Part shown: positions 45,776-54,437 of the stretch, in pieces
How the letters are laid out: each line of letters begins with the position of its first letter
Numbering within the stretch: position 1 is the stretch's first letter
From: Trichormus sp. NMC-1
Lineage (GTDB): Bacteria; Cyanobacteriota; Cyanobacteriia; Cyanobacteriales; Nostocaceae
Assembly: GCF_001858025.1 (NCBI RefSeq)
Contig: NZ_LZQD01000001.1
Coordinates: 1,383,151 to 1,447,150, forward strand
Length of the DNA: 64,000 nt
Direction: 5' to 3'
Program-made: the position numbers and the translations under genes
Notes under the pieces: generated by a model
What the model was told of the DNA's origin: nothing
What the model saw: the letters and a program-made list of their open reading frames with translations, nothing else
Databases searched by the model: none

Positions 45776-47442
45776 ATCTCCAATATAGACCGAACTGGGT
45801 GATATTGACCGTAGTAATTGGGTATTTGCAATCCCTGAATTTTTAAATTTTGGACGCGGTGTAGAAAAGCTGTTCCTTTCATAATTTGATTAGCGATATC
45901 GACTACATGACGATTATTTGGTTCAGTTAAATATGAACCTCGCACCCAGTCATTAAAGCCACCCATAGCTGGACCGCACCAAATTTGATAATCTACTTCT
46001 CGACCTTTTTCACCAGAACTAGACCAACGAGAAGATAATCCTAAATACCAGCGAAAAATTAAAGCCATTTTGAGTTTAGGATTATTAACAGCTTTACCTA
46101 ATTTTTCAGGATTTTTTTGGGATAAATAAGCAGCAGTTCCTTCCCAAACTTCAGCGAGACTTTTGCGGAAGATTTGTTTTTCTAGTTTCTCTCTCTCTGC
46201 TAATGGAATATCTTCAATTGAGTCATAACTGCGATATAGTTCATATAATTTCTGCGCTCGCATGGGAAACATTGTTCCCCGTTTGAGAACTTGCAATTTG
46301 ACTCCCATTTCAAACATATCTGCGGCTGGAGCCATAATCATATCCGCCATTTCTGCTTGAGCTAATAACTTTTTGGTATGTTCAGAAGCTCCAGATTCAA
46401 GACAAGATTGATTAATTGAACCAGTCATTACATAAGCAGCACCCATCATAAATCCAGCTAAGGCTGATTCTGGTGTACCAATTCCTCCAGCTACTCCCAC
46501 TCTAATGGGTGTTGTGTAATGATATTGTGCTTGAATTTCATCCCGTAAACTAATAATTGAAGGTAGCAAACAAACTAAAGGACGATTATCTGTATGGCCA
46601 CCAGAATCAGCTTCGACGGTAATATCATCAGCCATAGGAACTTGGCTGGCTAAAGTTGCTTGTAACTCAGTTATTAGTCCTTGCTGAATTAATTCTTTGA
46701 GAATTCTCGCAGGTGCTGGTTGCATAAATTTAGTTGCAACTTCGCGGCGAGAAATTTTAGCAATGACTTTATTTTTGATTTCAACTTGATTAGCACTATT
46801 TAAACTTAGCCCAGATACACGATAATAGACGATGTTAGGAGTTAAGTCTAAAAATGCTGAAGCTTCTACAGTTCTTACTTCATAATTGAGGTATAAATCT
46901 ACAGCACGACGTTCAATAGTAGGTTCATTAGGACTGTGAATTAAATTAAAAGCATAAGGTTTATCAGGTAAGGCTTGTTGAATGCGGTTAATGGCTGCTT
47001 CTAAACGGTCTGGTGTTAAACCACCTGCACCAAAAGAACTTAAGATGTTCTCTTTTCCTAGTGCAATTACCATTTCTTCGGAAGCAATACCACCTGCCAT
47101 TGCACCAGTCACATAGGCATATTTCACACCATAAGTAGTGAGAAAATTGGGGTCGCCAAATTGTTGTAGGTGAATGGGTGGAACTGAGATTAAAAGTTCT
47201 GCTTGTCCTATGGAACCATTATCAGCTGGTGCTAAATACCCATCGTTAGTAACACCAATTTTGCCACCAACTCTAATAATATAACAAGGTTTATCTGATG
47301 CCAGCAATTTATCTTTGATGGCGCTTTGCTCAAAGGAGATACAATCTAAGGAACCTTTCCAAATTTGTTTTTGATTTTGAGACCAAGAAAAAAAACTTAG
47401 ACCATTATTATGTTGATTTCGTACCGTCTCTACAGTTGTCAC
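45772..47442 (-). CDS. hglA: PfaD-type enoyl reductase of glycolipid synthase
   Basis: 556 aa, FMN-dependent PfaD family (2-nitropropane-dioxygenase-like TIM barrel). [49 protein letters not shown] (phosphate and catalytic His region) and [20 protein letters not shown] are visible. It reduces enoyl intermediates in trans, as in PUFA synthases. The letter hglA follows the gene order I recall for PCC 7120 and is less sure than the function. A gap of 122 bp precedes it. Confidence 0.85.
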   Translation of the reverse strand: MTTVETVRNQHNNGLSFFSWSQNQKQIWKGSLDCISFEQSAIKDKLLASDKPCYIIRVGGKIGVTNDGYLAPADNGSIGQAELLISVPPIHLQQFGDPNFLTTYGVKYAYVTGAMAGGIASEEMVIALGKENILSSFGAGGLTPDRLEAAINRIQQALPDKPYAFNLIHSPNEPTIERRAVDLYLNYEVRTVEASAFLDLTPNIVYYRVSGLSLNSANQVEIKNKVIAKISRREVATKFMQPAPARILKELIQQGLITELQATLASQVPMADDITVEADSGGHTDNRPLVCLLPSIISLRDEIQAQYHYTTPIRVGVAGGIGTPESALAGFMMGAAYVMTGSINQSCLESGASEHTKKLLAQAEMADMIMAPAADMFEMGVKLQVLKRGTMFPMRAQKLYELYRSYDSIEDIPLAEREKLEKQIFRKSLAEVWEGTAAYLSQKNPEKLGKAVNNPKLKMALIFRWYLGLSSRWSSSGEKGREVDYQIWCGPAMGGFNDWVRGSYLTEPNNRHVVDIANQIMKGTAFLHRVQNLKIQGLQIPNYYGQYHPVRSILEM

Positions 47443-47564
47443 GGCAGTTATTCCTCAAGTTTTAAGCAATGGATTTGAGATGAAGAATTTAGATCACGCT
47501 CAAGACGTAGAAACACAGAGTAAGCAGTTTGATATTTCTACGTCTCGGTATGATAGATATTTGA

Positions 47565-50500
47565 TTAAGTTTCTTCGTTGAGCAAGTTTTGAGCGCAGGT
47601 TAATTGCAGTTGAATTATTTCGCTCATTTGCTTACTGAAGTCTTGTCTGGCTTCTAAAAAGCTGGTGTGGGCTTTAGTCAATTTGGAATTATTGATACTC
47701 AGTTTTTGATACTGATGAGTTTTAAAATCATTCATGCTGATTGTCGGTTCGGAGTCGTGAATGAGTTGAGTAGTTGACTGTAAAGTGGCGGTTAACTCAG
47801 AAGATTGTACTTCTTCTCTAGGTTCAAAACAGTTATCAATGATAGTTTTCATGATAATGTTTTCTGGCTGAGAATTAGTTGGTGTTATCGGCTGTGGGTA
47901 AATGTCACTGGGGCTAATTTGATTATTACCCTGGAGAGAATTAATGATTTTATACTCTCGGTAATTAGAAAGATTTGGCTGCTGCTTTTGAGAATTGCTA
48001 TGGGAGAAAAGTTTGCGGTTTTCGTCACTCAATATGGCAGTAGTCATAGAATTACCACCTAGGGTAATTTTTTTCAGAGTTGCTTTATTTTGATTGCCAG
48101 TTTTTGAGGAGAAGTTGTAGAGTAGATTTAAGTTCAAATCTACTCGATGACTGAGCAATTTTGCTAGTCCTTTGACAAGTGATGTATGGTCATCCATACC
48201 GCGACGATTTAAGGATACGGTGATGTGTTCTTGGTTGCCAAGAATTTTATCTATCCAGCGAGAACATACACCACCAGCACCTGCTTCAATAAAGATTCTA
48301 GCTCCATCTGCGTAGACACGATTAACTAAGCGGGGAAAATCGAGTTGTTGCGATAATCCTTTAGCAATGTTATGAGCAATTACTTGACTATCCAGTGTAG
48401 TTGGTTGATACTCGGCAGCGGAATAAAAGGTAATACCGGGAATTGTTTGCGCTGGTAAGGTGTAGAGTTTTTCCAATTCTTGCGCTTCTGATTGCATTGT
48501 TTGACAATGAATCACATGATCAAAAGGTGCTGGAAAAGCGTTACAACCAAGCTTTTTAATTACTCTTTCACAAGCAGCAGGTTCACCAGCAATTAATACT
48601 TCTTCTGGTGTATTAATCTGAGTTAGGTAGACGCGATTTTCATCTTTTAAACATTCTCTAACCTGGGTAGGACTGGCTATGAGAACGTAATTACTCCAGA
48701 AATTATTATCAGAAGTTGAGGATGCTTTTGGTAGTCCCCAATACTCACGCACAGCATTTTTGGGGCCAGATAATCTATCACCAAATAAAGCTGAGGAATT
48801 AAAGGTGTGACTGACTTCATAAAAATTGCTCCACACCCCTTGAGCAACCATCATACTTGTTTCACCTAAACTATAGCCAAAGATATATTTAGGTTTAACT
48901 TGAAAATCTTGGCTGATAATTGTTGTGATCATTCTGGTAAAAAGCACTTCGGCTTCAAACATAGCCAGAGAATCATCAAGCAATTTCTTTTCTAGAGTTT
49001 CTAGTTGTCGTGTTGACAATTTGCTCAAGCTTCTGGGAAAAACAAGTAGTTCCACATCAGCAGCACGTTTGTAAAGACTTTTGATGATTAAGTCATCGAA
49101 AGATTTGGGGAAAAGACGGAATAAAGTCCGCCCCATGCCCACATAGGAATTAACTGCGGCAGGATAAATATAGGCAACTTCTCCATTTTTACCAAGTGGT
49201 TTTGGTGTAAAATAACTACCAAGAGGAGTTTGCCAATCTGTACCTTTTTCAAAGGCAAGATTTACACCTTTACGCGCTGAGTTAATTTCTTTGAGTAATT
49301 CTTTGTGGTTGCGTCCAGTAATAGATAAGGCATATTTAGCATTTGTATGCTGCTGAAATTTAACAAAAGTCTGACTCGCAGTAGCTTGAAGATGATCAGC
49401 ATTTTCAATGTTTTGTTGCAAATTATCTAAACCTGCAAACAAAGTGGCATAATCATTAGCAGCGATAGGAAAAAGATAAAAAGGTCGTGACTCTAAATAG
49501 CGGCTGACACGTTCTTCTTGATGAGTATCTTCTGATAAAATGACATGAGCAAAAGAGCCATCACAGCCGATACTATTAATAGCGGAAATTCTACATCTAC
49601 CTTCTTTTGGTGAAAACCAAGGTCTTGATTCGGTAGCAACGTAAAAGGGACTACCTTCCCATACTTGCGGTGTTTTGACACCAGACCAATTGGGGGTTCC
49701 GGGAATATATCTATGGTAGAGACTGAGGGCAGTTTTAATTAAGCTGGCTATTCCCGAAGCGACAAAGGTGTTACCGATATTGGCTTTGACGCTACCAATG
49801 GCACAGTGTAAACCGTTACCCACGGGAGGATAAGCTTGAAGGATGCCGTTAATTTCAGCTTCGTCTTCTGCGGGAATTCCAGTACCGCAGACTTCCAGGT
49901 AATTTACCTCTATAGGTTGAATTCCTGCTTGTTGAAAAGCTTGTTTGCAGACTTGGCTAATAGTCGCTTCGTCTACAGCCATTGAGGGAGATTGTCCGAT
50001 GCTGATACCGTCAATGACTGCATAGATGCGATCGCTATTTTCTAAAGCTGTATCATGACGTTTGAGGACAACTGCACCGGCACCTTCTCCCACAGTCCAA
50101 CCGTCGGCGTTTTGATCAAAACTTAAGGTATTGATACCTGTATTTACTTTTCCGAATTGACTGCGGAGTAAGACATTTTCCACACCACCGGCTAAGTCAA
50201 CAGCACCAACAACAACTGCGTCTACTTCATTTGTAGCTAATAGCATTTGTGCGATTTCTAAAGCTTTAAATGCCGCAGTTTCTACAGCACTAAGAGTGAA
50301 TGAGGGACCAGAGAAATTCCACAACGAAGAAATGCGACTAGCCATAATATTGCCGACATAGCTGAGATATTCACCCAAATCAACTTGGTGGTGAATACTG
50401 TTTTTAACTATGGTTTCTAGTTGGGCAATTTTCTCTGGAGGTAAGGCGATTTCCGCAGCATTTAAACCGTCTTTAACTTGCCAAGGTGAATTCCAACGTT

Positions 50501-50909
50501 GTTGTAGTTGGTGTACAGATAATTCTGTGTCCGCAGCGATAATTACCGCTACATTACCACCTTGGGCTATTTTTGCATCTTGGAGAGCGCGATCGCACAC
50601 TTTCAATAATAAAAGTTGTTGCGGGTTGAGTTTTTCAACTTCGTTAGGGGGAATTTTGTAAGCTAAAGTATCAACTTCAAAATCTTTAATATATGCACCT
50701 TGGGGAGCTTTTCCGGCTTTCAACCCGTACTCTTGCAGTAATGTTTCCTGCTCATCAATACCATGCCATCGTTTTTCTGGCAGGAGAATAAAATGCTGTT
50801 TTCCATCATAAATGCTGCTTTCAAAAGCATTTAATTCATGACATTCACCGAAAAAGGCATCCATGCCGACAATTGCCATTTTTGCAGTCATATTTTCTTG
50901 AAGACTCAT
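47565..50909 (-). CDS. hglC: Chain-length-factor-like KS with acyltransferase domain
   Basis: 1,114 aa. The N-terminal ketosynthase-fold domain (residues about 10-460) lacks the catalytic Cys: the aligned motif is TLSAVETAAF with Glu210 in its place, so it should act as a chain-length factor or decarboxylating partner. The central part (about 560-920) is an acyltransferase with FGYSLGETSMM as nucleophile elbow (a GHSxG variant) and HCQTMQSEAQ. A tail of about 180 residues looks like linker or docking sequence. Its ATG overlaps the stop of the KS gene by one base (TAATG), so the KS and CLF should be made as a pair. The letter follows PCC 7120 order. Confidence 0.87.
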   Translation of the reverse strand: MSLQENMTAKMAIVGMDAFFGECHELNAFESSIYDGKQHFILLPEKRWHGIDEQETLLQEYGLKAGKAPQGAYIKDFEVDTLAYKIPPNEVEKLNPQQLLLLKVCDRALQDAKIAQGGNVAVIIAADTELSVHQLQQRWNSPWQVKDGLNAAEIALPPEKIAQLETIVKNSIHHQVDLGEYLSYVGNIMASRISSLWNFSGPSFTLSAVETAAFKALEIAQMLLATNEVDAVVVGAVDLAGGVENVLLRSQFGKVNTGINTLSFDQNADGWTVGEGAGAVVLKRHDTALENSDRIYAVIDGISIGQSPSMAVDEATISQVCKQAFQQAGIQPIEVNYLEVCGTGIPAEDEAEINGILQAYPPVGNGLHCAIGSVKANIGNTFVASGIASLIKTALSLYHRYIPGTPNWSGVKTPQVWEGSPFYVATESRPWFSPKEGRCRISAINSIGCDGSFAHVILSEDTHQEERVSRYLESRPFYLFPIAANDYATLFAGLDNLQQNIENADHLQATASQTFVKFQQHTNAKYALSITGRNHKELLKEINSARKGVNLAFEKGTDWQTPLGSYFTPKPLGKNGEVAYIYPAAVNSYVGMGRTLFRLFPKSFDDLIIKSLYKRAADVELLVFPRSLSKLSTRQLETLEKKLLDDSLAMFEAEVLFTRMITTIISQDFQVKPKYIFGYSLGETSMMVAQGVWSNFYEVSHTFNSSALFGDRLSGPKNAVREYWGLPKASSTSDNNFWSNYVLIASPTQVRECLKDENRVYLTQINTPEEVLIAGEPAACERVIKKLGCNAFPAPFDHVIHCQTMQSEAQELEKLYTLPAQTIPGITFYSAAEYQPTTLDSQVIAHNIAKGLSQQLDFPRLVNRVYADGARIFIEAGAGGVCSRWIDKILGNQEHITVSLNRRGMDDHTSLVKGLAKLLSHRVDLNLNLLYNFSSKTGNQNKATLKKITLGGNSMTTAILSDENRKLFSHSNSQKQQPNLSNYREYKIINSLQGNNQISPSDIYPQPITPTNSQPENIIMKTIIDNCFEPREEVQSSELTATLQSTTQLIHDSEPTISMNDFKTHQYQKLSINNSKLTKAHTSFLEARQDFSKQMSEIIQLQLTCAQNLLNEET

Positions 50910-52267
50910 TAGCTGACTTCCCCCTGTTCAAGAATTAAATGAGAGTTATTTCCACCAAAACCAAATGCACTTAAAGCTACGTACTTATTTCCTTTACTCG
51001 GCCAAGGTGTGGCAGTTCTAATAATGTTTTGAGGCGAAATCACATTATTTTCAGAACCCACAGGTTCACTGACATTTATAGTTGCGGGAATAACACCATG
51101 AGACATACTTAAAATCGTCTTTGTTATCCCCACCATGCCAGCAGCAACGAGTAAATGACCGACGTTATTTTTAGTTGAACCCACTAAAGGTGTTGCTTGG
51201 TATTGACCAAAAAAACCTTCAACTGAGTTGCATTCGGTGGTATCTCCCAACAGAGTGCCGGTAGCGTGACACTCTAAATAATCAATTGCTTGGGGGTTAA
51301 GTTTAGCCTCAGCATAAGCTCTTTGATATGCAGTGGTTTGTCCTTGAGCATTAGGACTGAGGAGATGCTTACCTTTACCATCATTAGATAGACCATTACC
51401 GCAAATTGTGGCGAGAATTTTGTCTCCATCTCTGACAGCATCACTGTAGCGTTTGAGCATTACCATTCCTATGCCTTCGGAGGTAATTAACCCGCGTGAT
51501 GCTTTATCTAGAGGACGGCTAATACCGTTTTCTGGATATCCTTGAATCCCAGAAAATAACATTCTCACAAACAACGGATCTGAACAACTAATAGCACCAG
51601 CTAACATCAAATCAGCCTTGCCAGATTGCAGATAATAGGATGCTAATTTAATGGCATAAAATGATGATGAACAGGCAGCATCTATACAGCAATGAGTTCC
51701 AGAAAGAGAAAATGCACGGGAAATTATAGCAGCAGGTAAGCCGCTCACCATCGCATTATATGGAGATGCTTTTGTAGCAGTGAATGAACCACCTAAATGG
51801 AAGTCTTTTTCCTGTAAAAGTTCACCAATTGCAGGTTCAATAGTTTGCTGATAAATAGGAGCAAATAATTGATTAGATGCTTTGGTTGGGAAAGCGAGAG
51901 TTCCTAAAATTACGCCACATTTTGAAAGAGCAGATTGATTTCCCCAATAACCACTGTGGATAATTGCCTGTTTAGCAGCATACAGTGACCATTTAAAACT
52001 ATTATCCAGACTTTGAACAAATGTCGCCGGTAAATTATACTCACTAGCATCAAAGTTGAAATTGCGGATAAATCCACCTTTTTGAAAGTAAATTTTTTCC
52101 GGTTTCCCCTTATTAGCATCGTAGAATATGGCGGGGTCTACTCCCAATTCGGCAACACTTACAGATGAAGTTGAGTCTTTTTCTGCGCTGAGATTCTGCC
52201 AAAACTCTTCAGGATTATTAGCATCTGGAAACAGGCAAGATAACCCGATAATCGCTATTTTCTCCAC
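50909..52267 (-). CDS. hglD: Stand-alone ketosynthase of glycolipid cluster
   Basis: 452 aa beta-ketoacyl synthase with a complete Cys-His-His set: IDAACSSSFYA (Cys199), ECHATGTLLGD and KNNVGHLLVAAG. It would form a heterodimer with the following CLF-AT protein, as KS-alpha/KS-beta do in type II systems. This gives the cluster two active ketosynthases (here and in HglE). The gene name hglD follows the order recalled for PCC 7120 and is tentative. Confidence 0.85.
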   Translation of the reverse strand: MEKIAIIGLSCLFPDANNPEEFWQNLSAEKDSTSSVSVAELGVDPAIFYDANKGKPEKIYFQKGGFIRNFNFDASEYNLPATFVQSLDNSFKWSLYAAKQAIIHSGYWGNQSALSKCGVILGTLAFPTKASNQLFAPIYQQTIEPAIGELLQEKDFHLGGSFTATKASPYNAMVSGLPAAIISRAFSLSGTHCCIDAACSSSFYAIKLASYYLQSGKADLMLAGAISCSDPLFVRMLFSGIQGYPENGISRPLDKASRGLITSEGIGMVMLKRYSDAVRDGDKILATICGNGLSNDGKGKHLLSPNAQGQTTAYQRAYAEAKLNPQAIDYLECHATGTLLGDTTECNSVEGFFGQYQATPLVGSTKNNVGHLLVAAGMVGITKTILSMSHGVIPATINVSEPVGSENNVISPQNIIRTATPWPSKGNKYVALSAFGFGGNNSHLILEQGEVS

Positions 52268-52585
52268 TGTTGAAATCCTCGTTGGGGCATAAGACGTTAA
52301 GGAAATAAAAATTTCCTAAGTTTTTCAGGATTTACGCTATTCCCCCAATCGGCAAGGATTAACAACTTTCGCTGTTATTATGTAATACCGTTTCTTTGTG
52401 AAACTGCACTAAACTCTCTCACTTAATCTTCTTTCATTTCTTCTCTTTGCGTCCCAATACTTGTCGGTTAAGCTAAAAACATTAAATCAGATAGGTTGGG
52501 TTTCAGGTAGGTTGGGTTGACGTTCTTGTTACCCAACATTTACGGACTTTTTTTAGATTGCGCTGTCGCTTAACCCAACCTACTA
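52268..52585. repeat. Intergenic region with GTAGGTTGGGTT repeats
   Basis: 318 bp between two genes of the cluster. It carries two direct AGGTTGGGTT units (about 52492 and 52509) and an inverted CCCAACCTAC preceded by GCGCTGTCGCTTAACCCAAC, so the strand can fold into a long hairpin. Related copies lie at about 20805, 23869, 24059 and 24321. It may lower read-through inside the operon or mark a separate promoter for the KS gene. Confidence 0.6.
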
Positions 52586-54316
52586 TTACTTACGATTAAG
52601 CATTTTCATAGGCCAAATAACTGCTTTTGCTCCGAGAATACGTGAATATATTTTGCCTTCACGATTATGGATTAAGAAATTAGCATTTATGCCAGTATCG
52701 GTTTTGCTAATAATTTCGCAAGACACATAAAAAGGTACATTGAATGGAACATCTACAAATTGTTCACAGTATGTTAATTGTCCTGGTAAACAAACTTCTT
52801 GATGAAAATGATTTAACCATAGCCATAGAGTTTGAGTACTCAAATCAATTATGTAGGGATTGTGCCATTTAACGGGGAATTGTCCTTGTTGTTTGGCGGT
52901 AATTTCTTGCCAACAGCATTCGGCTGTAAGTTTTTCTGGGCTAATATTTAAGACTTTAGTAATTTCCTGGAATGCTGGGCCATGAAATAAGGACAAATCT
53001 CCATTTTGATAAAAACCTTTACCTGTGGTGGTGACAATGTTATCTTCTCGAAGATCCACTGATTCATAAATAGGAGCATCTGGAAGTTCTCGCACTATTT
53101 TGATAATAGAACTAAAATGATAATGAGTTCTTCCTTCTGGAGTTTTACTCAATATCTTGGTTTTAAATTCAACAAACTTACCATCGCTTTTAGAAACTTC
53201 TTCTATTTCTAGAAAATGTTCATGAGCTAAGGTTGAGTTAAAAGTAATTCCTTTCAAAACTCTGAATTCTTGACAACTGAAATATCTATAACCTGGATAA
53301 ATTTCTTCACAACCATTTACCATCCAAGATTTAGCACAGGTAGCTGGTAATACTGGAGAGCCAGCAATTGTATGATCATACAAAAATGGATTTTCTGCTA
53401 ATGTCATCCGTCGCCGAATGCGATAGCTTCGTAGTTGTGAATCTAAAGGCATTGCGGGTGGAATCATCGTGCTACCAATGACAATTTGTGTATTATCTTG
53501 ATAAGCGGGGTGCAGTTCATTAACTAACATTTGTGTACCTACTTCTAGAGGAATAATACTAATTCCTCTTTCTGCAAATGCTTTTTTCAGTTGTGGTGTC
53601 ACCATACCACTATCCCAACCACCCCAATTAATTGCCACTACATGACATTGAGGATGAGATTGTTTGATGAGGTGGGCTGATTTGTTGAGAATTTCGTTAG
53701 CAATGGCATAATCACTTTGACCAATATTCCCATAAAAACCAGTTACAGAAGAAAATAAAACTAAATGCTGTAATTGCTGGATATTAACGCAAGCGAGTAG
53801 ATTTTCTAAACCCTGAACTTTAGCGGTGTAAACTTTTTCAAAATCTTCTTGTGTTTTCTTTTCAATTAACTTATCAGCCAAATTACCAGCACCGTGAATA
53901 ATGCCTGTGATTTGACCAAATTTTTGAGCTACAACGCTGAGTTTGGCTTTCAAAGTTACGGTATCTGTAACATCAACACTGATATATTCTGCCTTTGCAC
54001 CTGCTGCTTCAATAGCTGCCAAGGTTTTATTAATTTCTCGGCTAGAATTAATCTCATTAAATATTTTTTGTACCATCATGGGTGTTGGTTTCTCACCTTG
54101 AGAAATCAGATTTTCCATGATGCGTTTTTTCAAAGCTGAATCTTCTAAACAATCACGAGTATATTCTGGTTCGGTGGTGATTTCAGAACGACCAAGCAGA
54201 ATAAATTTACAAGGTTGGTTTTGTGCTAATTTAATTGTGCATTGAGCAGTGATTCCTTTGGCTCCACCACTGACGACGAAGACAGATGATGGATTAATTT
54301 GCAGTGTTGCTGTCAT
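52586..54316 (-). CDS. hglG: Ketoreductase-catalytic plus dehydratase protein
   Basis: 576 aa. The first half (residues about 8-300) is a KR catalytic domain: FVVSGGAKGITAQCTIKLA, IHGAGNLADKLIEKK, FSSVTGFYGNIGQSDYAIAN and the catalytic Tyr in SDYA. The second half is a hot-dog dehydratase: LYDHTIAGSPVLPATCAKSW (H-x5-G-x4-P) and FHGPAFQEITKVL. Missing at the start is the structural half of a PKS-type KR, which is found at the C-terminus of HglE. It would reduce and dehydrate the growing chain. The hglG name follows PCC 7120 order and is tentative. Confidence 0.82.
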   Translation of the reverse strand: MTATLQINPSSVFVVSGGAKGITAQCTIKLAQNQPCKFILLGRSEITTEPEYTRDCLEDSALKKRIMENLISQGEKPTPMMVQKIFNEINSSREINKTLAAIEAAGAKAEYISVDVTDTVTLKAKLSVVAQKFGQITGIIHGAGNLADKLIEKKTQEDFEKVYTAKVQGLENLLACVNIQQLQHLVLFSSVTGFYGNIGQSDYAIANEILNKSAHLIKQSHPQCHVVAINWGGWDSGMVTPQLKKAFAERGISIIPLEVGTQMLVNELHPAYQDNTQIVIGSTMIPPAMPLDSQLRSYRIRRRMTLAENPFLYDHTIAGSPVLPATCAKSWMVNGCEEIYPGYRYFSCQEFRVLKGITFNSTLAHEHFLEIEEVSKSDGKFVEFKTKILSKTPEGRTHYHFSSIIKIVRELPDAPIYESVDLREDNIVTTTGKGFYQNGDLSLFHGPAFQEITKVLNISPEKLTAECCWQEITAKQQGQFPVKWHNPYIIDLSTQTLWLWLNHFHQEVCLPGQLTYCEQFVDVPFNVPFYVSCEIISKTDTGINANFLIHNREGKIYSRILGAKAVIWPMKMLNRK

Positions 54317-54437
54317 ATTTCAACTTTATAATTGATTTGTGTTGATGAATAAATTTATGAATGTCTCACGCAAAGGCGCAAAGACGCAAAGGGGAAGAGG
54401 GGAGTTTTTGTGAGGTGGGCATTGCCCACCCTACTGG

